This document shows, in pieces, positions 13,314 to 18,782 of a DNA stretch of 18,782 nt. The position numbers were made by a program, and so were the translations under genes. The notes below the pieces were generated by a model. That model was not told the origin of the DNA and did no database searches. It saw only the letters and a program-made list of their open reading frames with translations. The stretch covers positions 1-18,782 of the forward strand of contig JAECRX010000054.1 of NCBI GenBank assembly GCA_016292335.1, given 5' to 3'. The DNA is from Candidatus Sifarchaeum subterraneum. GTDB taxonomy: Archaea; Asgardarchaeota; Sifarchaeia; Sifarchaeales; Sifarchaeaceae. Within the stretch, counting starts at the first letter, position 1; every line of letters starts with the position of its first letter.

Positions 13314-13988
13314 TTGATTATTAAACTTAACTACAATGGAAATCCAAATATTGGAATTTTCCTCCATGCTAATGATAAATTTGTTATAGCTCCTCCAGAT
13401 ATCTCTTTTAAGCTGAGAAATTCGCTCGAAGAAGCCTTGAAAGTTCCTATAATTTCAACAACAATTTATGCCACAAACTTAATTGGAATCTTTGTCGTAA
13501 CAAATTCAAATGGCCTACTATTACCGAGCATCACATATTTGGATGAAGAAAATATCTTAAAAGAGAATTTAGAGAATTTGTATGGGATGAACGTTGAGCT
13601 CATGCCAAGCAGGTATACTGCACTTGGAAATATAATTCTTGCTAATGATAAAGGCGCAATAGTTCATCCAGAACTGGCGAAGGAACATTTAAAAACAGTT
13701 TCAGATTGTTTGGATGTAGAAATTATAAAAGGTAGGTTCTTCGTCTCGCCATTAGTTGGCTCGGTTGCCGTAGCAACCAATAAGGGATGTATAGTTCATC
13801 CTCTTGCAGAAGAAAGAGAAATAGAGTGGCTAGGTGACGTTTTGAAAATAAGTTGTGATATCGGTACTATTTCTAGGGGAGTTACCTTCATTTCCTCTGG
13901 TCTGGTCGCAAATTCCCATGGAGCTATTATAAGTGAAACAACAACAGGACCAGAAATACAAAACGTTAGCAGAGTATTAAACATCTAA
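13314..13988 (+). CDS. eif6: translation initiation factor aIF6
   Basis: The 224-residue protein has the repeated pentein pattern of aIF6: five copies of a motif in the form N-x-x-G-x-(I/L)-x-x-x-x, seen in IGIFVVTNSNGLLLPSI, ANDKGAIVHPEL, VAVATNKGCIVHPLA and LVANSHGAIISETT. aIF6 binds the 50S subunit and prevents premature joining. TTG start 7 bp after the L31e stop, with GGAGG inside the L31e 3' end. Length is typical (220-225). It is translationally linked to L31e and precedes L18Ae. Confidence 0.96.
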   Translation: MIIKLNYNGNPNIGIFLHANDKFVIAPPDISFKLRNSLEEALKVPIISTTIYATNLIGIFVVTNSNGLLLPSITYLDEENILKENLENLYGMNVELMPSRYTALGNIILANDKGAIVHPELAKEHLKTVSDCLDVEIIKGRFFVSPLVGSVAVATNKGCIVHPLAEEREIEWLGDVLKISCDIGTISRGVTFISSGLVANSHGAIISETTTGPEIQNVSRVLNI

Positions 13989-14035
13989 CATGTAAGCCCT
14001 CGAATATGTAAAAAACTCATCAGGGAATGAAAAGA

Positions 14036-14278
14036 ATGAATGTAAAAGTTCTTCGAGTAAAGGGCAAATACAGGGGAAAGGGCAAAAAAGAATACATACC
14101 ATTTATAAAAGAAATAAGGGCCGTCAAAGAAGAAGATGCAATAGAGTTAATTTACTCGGAGATCGGTTCCAAACATAAGGCTGAAAGAAGGTTTATTAAG
14201 ATAGAAGAAATTGAGGAAATCACAAATTTAGAAGAAATTAAGAACCGTATTGTCCTCGATTTAACTCAAAAAAGTTAA
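14036..14278 (+). CDS. rpl18a: 50S ribosomal protein L18Ae / LX
   Basis: With ATG at 14036 the product is 80 residues: MNVKVLRVKGKYRGKGKKEY, then IKEIRAVKEEDAIELIYSEIGSKHKAERRFIKIEEIEEI. This is the LX pattern, present in many archaea with lineage losses and related to half of eukaryotic L18a. An in-frame ATG at 14027 exists but AGGGA (14022-14026) would be directly adjacent to it, while it is 9 nt from 14036, so the second is preferred. It lies in the normal cluster position between aIF6 and prefoldin alpha. Confidence 0.9.
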   Translation: MNVKVLRVKGKYRGKGKKEYIPFIKEIRAVKEEDAIELIYSEIGSKHKAERRFIKIEEIEEITNLEEIKNRIVLDLTQKS

Positions 14279-14303
14279 ATTACCCCTTAATTAAAAGGAG
14301 TCG

Positions 14304-14789
14304 TTGTTAGTATTGGAATCTGGCGAGCAAAAACTTCAAAGATTGATAGAAAACTATAATCAACTAATAGTTCAGAGAGAAATGTTAAGACAACAATTAA
14401 GCAATGTTACATTAGCAACATCTCAGATAGAGGCTGATTTACGTGAGAAGCATTTGACAAGATTGACATTGGACGAACTGAAAAATGCAAAAGAAGAACA
14501 CGAAGTGCTAATCAGTTTAGGGACAGGGGCCTTTGTTAATGCAAAATTAGGAAAAGTTGATGAGATAATCTACTTAGTTGGCGCTGGCGTTGCGATTAAC
14601 AAAACAATTGACGAAGCAACACAAAGCATAGAAGAAAGAATTTCAGAACTACAAGAAAATCTAGGAAAACTTCAAGAAGCTCTTACTAAAACAGATGAAT
14701 CCATCAGAAAGATTGAAGAAAGATTGAAAGAACTCGGTCCTCAAATCCAAAATCTTGACGCTCAGATAAAAGCAAAAAGAGCGATCTAA
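14304..14789 (+). CDS. pfdA: prefoldin alpha subunit
   Basis: The 161-residue protein has two long coiled-coil helices (about 5-52 and 105-158) joined by the beta-hairpin segment LISLGTGAFVNAKLGKVDEIIYLVGAGVAI (about 71-100), the signature of the alpha-class prefoldin. Two alpha and four beta subunits form a jellyfish-like chaperone that delivers nascent proteins to the thermosome. AAGGAG at 14295-14300 precedes a TTG at 14304 by only 3 nt and another TTG at 14313 by 12 nt; either could be the start. It is in the cluster position upstream of ftsY, typical of archaea. Confidence 0.94.
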   Translation: MLVLESGEQKLQRLIENYNQLIVQREMLRQQLSNVTLATSQIEADLREKHLTRLTLDELKNAKEEHEVLISLGTGAFVNAKLGKVDEIIYLVGAGVAINKTIDEATQSIEERISELQENLGKLQEALTKTDESIRKIEERLKELGPQIQNLDAQIKAKRAI

Positions 14790-14863
14790 AATAACTTTTC
14801 TCTTTTTATGATCAGCTTCTTCTATTTTCAAAAAACTTTCATTTAAGTTTAGAGGAGAAAATA

Positions 14864-15781
14864 TTGTTTGATAAACTCAAGAAGGGGTTAAATAGTTTTG
14901 TCCAGAAGATTACTCAAAAAACTCTAACTGAGAAAAGATTAGATAAAGCACTAAAGGATCTAAGGCTAACACTCCTTCAAAATGATGTAGCTCTAATAGC
15001 TGCAGATAAAATATGTGAGAATATAAAAGAAGAACAACTCGGCGAAAAGGTTGGGCGGCTTGAAAATATTCAGAAAATAGTTTCTGAGGTGTTAGAGGAT
15101 TCTGTCAGAAACATTTTGACATTAGAAGGACAACAACAAGAAAAAATGGATTTAATTGAAATCATACAAGAACAAAACAAAAATGGCGCCCCCGCAGTTT
15201 TTGTTTTTGTCGGGATAAATGGTACTGGAAAAACAACGACAATTGCTAAAATAGCTCATTTTCTCAAACAAAAGGGTTTTTCTGTTGTTATGGCTGCTTC
15301 AGATACATTTCGCGCTGGAAGTCAAGAACAGCTTGCAAAACACGCAAAGCGAGTTGGAGTAAAGGTAATAAAGGGAGGCGGATATGGATCGGATTCGGCA
15401 GCCATCGCCTACGATGCAATTGCACATGCAACTGCCAGATCAATAAATGCAGTCCTTGTAGACACCGCTGGACGTATGCAAACAAACAAGAATTTAATGG
15501 ATGAAATGAAAAAAATAGTGAGAGTTGCAAATCCCGACCTTATAATCTTTGTTGGTGACGCACTCGCAGGAAATGATGCGGTTTCTCAATCTGAAGAATT
15601 CAATAATGCAGTTGGTATTGATTGTTCAATTCTAACAAAAATTGATGCTGATGCAAGAGGAGGCACAGCCCTCTCAATAGTTTCTACTATACAAAAGCCA
15701 ATTCTTTTTGTAGGTACTGGACAGGGTTACGATGATTTAGAAGCTTTTGATGCTGAATGGTTCGTCGAAAGAATTTTTTGA
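14864..15781 (+). CDS. ftsY: signal recognition particle receptor FtsY
   Basis: The 305-residue protein is an NG-domain SRP GTPase. Residues 1-90 form the N helical bundle. The G domain has the P-loop GINGTGKTT (117-125), DTFRAGS (147-153), DTAGRM (200-205), TKID (258-261) and GTGQ (284-287). It lacks the long acidic A domain seen in bacteria, as is normal for archaea. It docks SRP-ribosome complexes at the membrane. The DTFRAGSQEQL motif and GDALAGND separate it from Ffh. TTG start with GAGGAG at 14850-14855. It is the last gene of the ribosomal cluster. Confidence 0.95.
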   Translation: MFDKLKKGLNSFVQKITQKTLTEKRLDKALKDLRLTLLQNDVALIAADKICENIKEEQLGEKVGRLENIQKIVSEVLEDSVRNILTLEGQQQEKMDLIEIIQEQNKNGAPAVFVFVGINGTGKTTTIAKIAHFLKQKGFSVVMAASDTFRAGSQEQLAKHAKRVGVKVIKGGGYGSDSAAIAYDAIAHATARSINAVLVDTAGRMQTNKNLMDEMKKIVRVANPDLIIFVGDALAGNDAVSQSEEFNNAVGIDCSILTKIDADARGGTALSIVSTIQKPILFVGTGQGYDDLEAFDAEWFVERIF

Positions 15782-15800
15782 GTTTATCAAAACTCTTCAG

Positions 15801-15814
15801 TTAACGATCGTTAA
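15801..15814. repeat. perfect 14-bp palindrome TTAACGATCGTTAA
   Basis: It sits in the 80-bp gap between the convergent ftsY and radical SAM genes. It could act as a weak hairpin or a binding site; nothing else supports a function. Confidence 0.35.
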
Positions 15815-15861
15815 GTTTGATGAGATTAATTGTAATAACCAGTTAAGGCTTCTTATTGAGC

Positions 15862-17277
15862 TTAGTAGAAATTTACAAGTCTCCGAAGGTTATTCAAACT
15901 TGTATTGATCCTGAGAACTTTACGTCTAAAAGGATTCATACAAGTCTTTATTAACTGCCTTGTGATATATTTGGGACGAGTTAAAAAATGACGGAATCCT
16001 CTTCTAATTAATTCAATTATTTTCTCACTTGGAACCGCATTCGGTACTACATCAGGAACTAAGACACCAGTTCGCCAATATTTGTCCTCATCTACATAGC
16101 CCTGATGTACCAAATCGTCCCAAATAGGCATCCCAGGCCCTGCACCCAGTATGTGAAAATCAGGGAAGTCAACTCCAATCTTTGACGCAAACATAATTGT
16201 AGCCCAAATTTCCGCTAAGGTTTCCCCTGGTGCTCCCAAGATAAATGAGGCAAAGGAATCCATACCCACATCATTACAATTTTTAATTGCTTGTTTAGCC
16301 ATCTGAAGCGTTATCCTTTTTCTATAATATTCAAGAATCCAAGGAATAGCACTCTCTATCCCAAAATATAACCCAGTACAACCTGATTGTTTCATTGTCC
16401 GTAGCATTTCCTTTTCAGCTAGATTCACCCTTGTTTCAGTTGCCCAATACATATCCAAATCCTCTTTCTTCATTTGCCTACAAAGTTCTATTACTCTTGA
16501 AGATTTTACGGTGAAACTGTCATCAACAAAGTAAATTTGTCCAAAGCCCTGATCACTTAGGTAAGATAGTTCCTCCATTATGTTTTCAGGTGAGCGGCCT
16601 CTCCATTTTCTACGGCCATGAACTGAAGCAGCACAAAACGTGCAATTATATGGACATCCTCTACTACTCACAATAGTGGTAAATTTTTCGATTGTAGTTC
16701 GAAAACCATTAATTACTCCAAGATACTCGTGTTGCAAAAGACTACGGTCTGGAAATGAAATCGAGTTGATATCTTCTGTAAGTGGACTATCCTGATTCAC
16801 GTGTATACGGCCATTTTCTCTGAAAGAAATGCCTCTTATTCCCTCGATATTTTTTCCCGATTCAAGGGCATCCGCAAGTTCAACCACAATAGTTTCCCCT
16901 TCACCTCTGACCACAAAATCAACAAACGGCTGTTCCTTTAGGATTCGTCTATGGTTTATTGTGGCATGATATCCCCCATAAACGACAGGTATCTCAGGTA
17001 GTTCCTCTTTTAATAATTTGGCAACCTTATCTGCAAAAAGTGTGGTTATTGTCAGCGTGGTAAACCCAACAAGATCTGGATCTTGGGATTTAATCCAGTG
17101 TACTAACCTTTCTGCAGAAAATCCTTGAGGGCCATTGTCAAAAATTCTGACATTGTGCCCAGCTTCTTTCAAGCATGTAGCTACGTAGAGTAATCCAATG
17201 GGCGGCCATGCGCCTTCTAAGCTGGCAAATTGATCTTCAACACTCGGATTGGACGGGTAAACCAAGGTAATCCTCAA
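15862..17277 (-). CDS. B12-binding-domain radical SAM protein
   Basis: The 471-residue protein has an N-terminal cobalamin-binding-like Rossmann domain (about 1-135: PPIGLLYVATCLKEAGH, DLVGFTTLTIT, VVYGGYHAT, RGEGE) and a radical SAM domain with C208-x3-C212-x2-C215 (RGCPYNCTFC) binding the 4Fe-4S cluster. The B12 domain shows no clear D-x-H-x-x-G motif, so lower-axial His ligation is doubtful. Related enzymes include BchE, HpnJ and methyltransferases on unactivated carbon; the substrate here cannot be deduced. The C-terminal segment (about 430-471) is rich in Arg/Lys. The start is TTG with GGAGG six nt upstream. It is divergent from the dehydrogenase gene at 17473. Confidence 0.88.
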   Translation of the reverse strand: MRITLVYPSNPSVEDQFASLEGAWPPIGLLYVATCLKEAGHNVRIFDNGPQGFSAERLVHWIKSQDPDLVGFTTLTITTLFADKVAKLLKEELPEIPVVYGGYHATINHRRILKEQPFVDFVVRGEGETIVVELADALESGKNIEGIRGISFRENGRIHVNQDSPLTEDINSISFPDRSLLQHEYLGVINGFRTTIEKFTTIVSSRGCPYNCTFCAASVHGRRKWRGRSPENIMEELSYLSDQGFGQIYFVDDSFTVKSSRVIELCRQMKKEDLDMYWATETRVNLAEKEMLRTMKQSGCTGLYFGIESAIPWILEYYRKRITLQMAKQAIKNCNDVGMDSFASFILGAPGETLAEIWATIMFASKIGVDFPDFHILGAGPGMPIWDDLVHQGYVDEDKYWRTGVLVPDVVPNAVPSEKIIELIRRGFRHFLTRPKYITRQLIKTCMNPFRRKVLRINTSLNNLRRLVNFY

Positions 17278-17472
17278 AAAAGGTCCTCCAAATTAGGCGC
17301 CGGGATAACTGAACAACTAAATGCTAGTGCATCCTTCAATTAGGTTTTTATCAGTTAGTTTCTTTATCTCAAGATAACCTTTCTTGTCTTAAAAATTATG
17401 ATTGGCTCTAAAAGTTAGTGGACGAAAAAAGAATGGTCAATAAGGAAGTAATTGCTAGGAAGGGAGTTTAAT

Positions 17473-18510
17473 TTGAAAGCGGTAGTTAAAACTAAAAGAG
17501 GAGTTGGAAATATCGAACTTTTGGAAGTAGAGGAACCAGATAAAATTGGGCCTGATGAGCTTTTACTTGAAATTAAAGCTACAGGTATTTGTGGAACAGA
17601 TATTCATATTTGGCACGATCAGTCTGTTTATGTACCTCCAGTCATTCTTGGTCATGAATATTCTGGTGTTGTTACTCAGATCGGTGAAAAAGTAGAAAAC
17701 GTTAATATTGGTGACCTAGTGACTTCACCAGCCACGGTTAATTGTGGTGTTTGTTACTTTTGCAAAACTGGACATACAAATCGGTGTATAAGCGCTAAAA
17801 AGCGTATTTTAGGTGTTATGGGGGCTAATGGCGCTTTTGCAAAATACATGGTAGTTCCTGCGAGGATTATTCACAAAGTACCAATTGAAGTGAATTTTGA
17901 AGATGCAGCCGTATCCGAACCTACAGCTTGTGCAGTTCATGCAGCTGCAGAAATGGGTAAAATCGATCTAGGAGATATTGTTGTAATCCAAGGTCCGGGG
18001 CCAATGGGATTGTTGACACTTCAAGTGGTAAAAGCACAAGGAGCAAATCAGACAATCGTTACAGGGATAAGTGGTGATGAAGAACGACTAAAGATTGCTA
18101 AAGAATTAGGAGCTGATGTGACTGTCAATATAGAGGAAGAAGATCCTGTTGAAATTGTTGGAAGTTTAACAAATGATCTAGGTGCTGATGTTGTTTTTGA
18201 AGCCTCTGGGGCTGTTGCTGCAAGACGACAAGCATTTGACCTTGTAAAAAGGACAGGCAAAATAATCTACATAGGTATTACAGGAAAACCATCAGAAATT
18301 GATCTTGATCAAATAGTAGAAAAAGAGTTAAAAATAATCGGCTCCTGGGGTACAGTTTGGACTAGTTGGCGCAAGGCCCTCAAGCTCATAGCCTCTGGCA
18401 AAGTAAAAGGGGCTCCGCTAGTCACTAGTAAGATGTCTTTGGAAGAATGGGAAAAGGGGTTTCAGATGATGGAGGAGAAAAAAGCTATTAAGGTATTGCT
18501 AATCCCATAA
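17473..18510 (+). CDS. zinc-dependent medium-chain (MDR) dehydrogenase
   Basis: The 345-residue protein belongs to the zinc alcohol/polyol dehydrogenase family. Catalytic zinc ligands are C40 (GICGTD), H61 and E62 (GHEYSG) and E149; structural zinc ligands are C91, C94, C97 and C105 (NCGVCYFCKTGHTNRC). The dinucleotide fold has GPGPMG at 174-179. The end of the second beta strand reads TGISGDEER and lacks the usual Asp directly after the strand, which may favour NADP, an inference. It could be a sorbitol/threonine-type dehydrogenase; the substrate is unknown. TTG at 17473 with GGAAGGGAG about 6 nt upstream is preferred over the TTG at 17452, which would place the Shine-Dalgarno inside the gene. 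It is divergent from the radical SAM gene. Confidence 0.9.
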   Translation: MKAVVKTKRGVGNIELLEVEEPDKIGPDELLLEIKATGICGTDIHIWHDQSVYVPPVILGHEYSGVVTQIGEKVENVNIGDLVTSPATVNCGVCYFCKTGHTNRCISAKKRILGVMGANGAFAKYMVVPARIIHKVPIEVNFEDAAVSEPTACAVHAAAEMGKIDLGDIVVIQGPGPMGLLTLQVVKAQGANQTIVTGISGDEERLKIAKELGADVTVNIEEEDPVEIVGSLTNDLGADVVFEASGAVAARRQAFDLVKRTGKIIYIGITGKPSEIDLDQIVEKELKIIGSWGTVWTSWRKALKLIASGKVKGAPLVTSKMSLEEWEKGFQMMEEKKAIKVLLIP

Positions 18511-18635
18511 AATTTTTTGAGTATATTCATCTACCTTGTACATCTCATCTTAGCCATTTACAGACAGTGTCTTTCTAGCTCGATGGCCGATAGGTGGGAA
18601 ATTAATAACCCCTTTATCATCTACCTCGCAAGAAG

Positions 18636-18782
18636 ACCCCATCCGAGAGGGTGGAAATGAATTGGGGTAGTGTAGTGGTTGGTAATTCACTTGACTAAAA
18701 ACTAAAGAAACCGCCACACTACCAAAAGACTATATGTATGTTCGTGTTTAAGTAAATAAATAGTGGTAATTCACTTGATTAC
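18636..18782 (+). other. structured non-coding stretch with direct repeats at the window end
   Basis: CCATCC-GAGA-GGGTGG (18639-18654) forms a 6-bp hairpin with a GNRA-type loop. Downstream, GGTAGTGT (18666-18673) pairs with ACACTACC (18716-18723), extended by AGTGG/CCGCC with one mismatch. The loop contains GGTAATTCACTTGA (18681-18694), repeated exactly at 18765-18778. No gene is visible in 18511-18782. This may be a small RNA or the edge of an element continuing outside the window; TTCAC also appears at the right end of the TnpB element. Confidence 0.4.

Noticed and set aside
18664..18724. A tRNA-like sequence (GGGGTAGTGTAGTGGTT...).
   Set aside because: The start resembles a D-arm but no anticodon arm or T arm with TTC loop can be formed and the pairing is a single long hairpin.

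Overview
This window is archaeal chromosome. The evidence is a 20S proteasome beta subunit, the KH/beta-CASP factor aCPSF1 (FttA), an archaeal SepF, an Sm-like protein, aIF6, PDCD5, Rpp21, Nep1, a run of eukaryote/archaea-type ribosomal proteins (L37e, S19e, L39e, L31e, L18Ae/LX), prefoldin alpha and FtsY. The DNA is AT-rich. Shine-Dalgarno motifs resembling (A)GGAGGTGATC are common, and TTG is used unusually often as a start codon. I cannot place the lineage by eye. tRNA introns at non-canonical positions argue against a standard euryarchaeal model organism, but this is not decisive.

Layout. Positions 1-549 hold the 3' part of psmB. The fttA gene (791-2713) follows after a spacer with direct repeats. 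Two reverse-strand genes come next: sepF (2819-3238), with tandem 23-bp repeats upstream, and an MCT-1-like PUA RNA-binding protein (3482-3979). A divergent promoter region then leads into an operon of Sm-like protein, L37e and a TOPRIM protein (4335-5539), followed by tRNA-Ala(GGC). Positions 5956-8108 are accessory in character: an unrecognised 147-residue protein, a small TPR protein (reverse), a structured patch that may be a decayed IS200/IS605 end, and a small membrane protein. A tRNA cluster follows: tRNA-Phe(GAA) on the reverse strand with a 16-nt D-arm insertion, tRNA-Gly(GCC), and tRNA-Gly(TCC) with a 30-nt T-loop intron. Nep1 lies on the reverse strand at 9221-9964. A broken TnpB element (about 10050-11361) separates it from a long forward cluster: Rpp21, S19e, PDCD5, L39e, L31e, aIF6, L18Ae, prefoldin alpha and FtsY (11426-15781). 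The window ends with a reverse radical SAM/B12-domain protein and a divergent zinc-dependent medium-chain dehydrogenase, then a 270-bp stretch with hairpins and short direct repeats.

Most genes serve information processing: protein turnover, 3'-end formation and termination, RNA binding, tRNA and rRNA maturation, ribosome assembly, co-translational folding and targeting. The 11426-15781 cluster is a well-known archaeal grouping, and the TnpB element appears to have landed at its upstream edge. I found no convincing new defence or mobile system. The strongest unusual observations are the two non-canonical tRNA introns, the rps19e gene whose conserved N-terminus lacks any ATG/GTG/TTG start (ATC sits in the start position), the tandem repeats in front of sepF and the Sm operon, and two structured non-coding patches (7381-7600 and 18636-18782).
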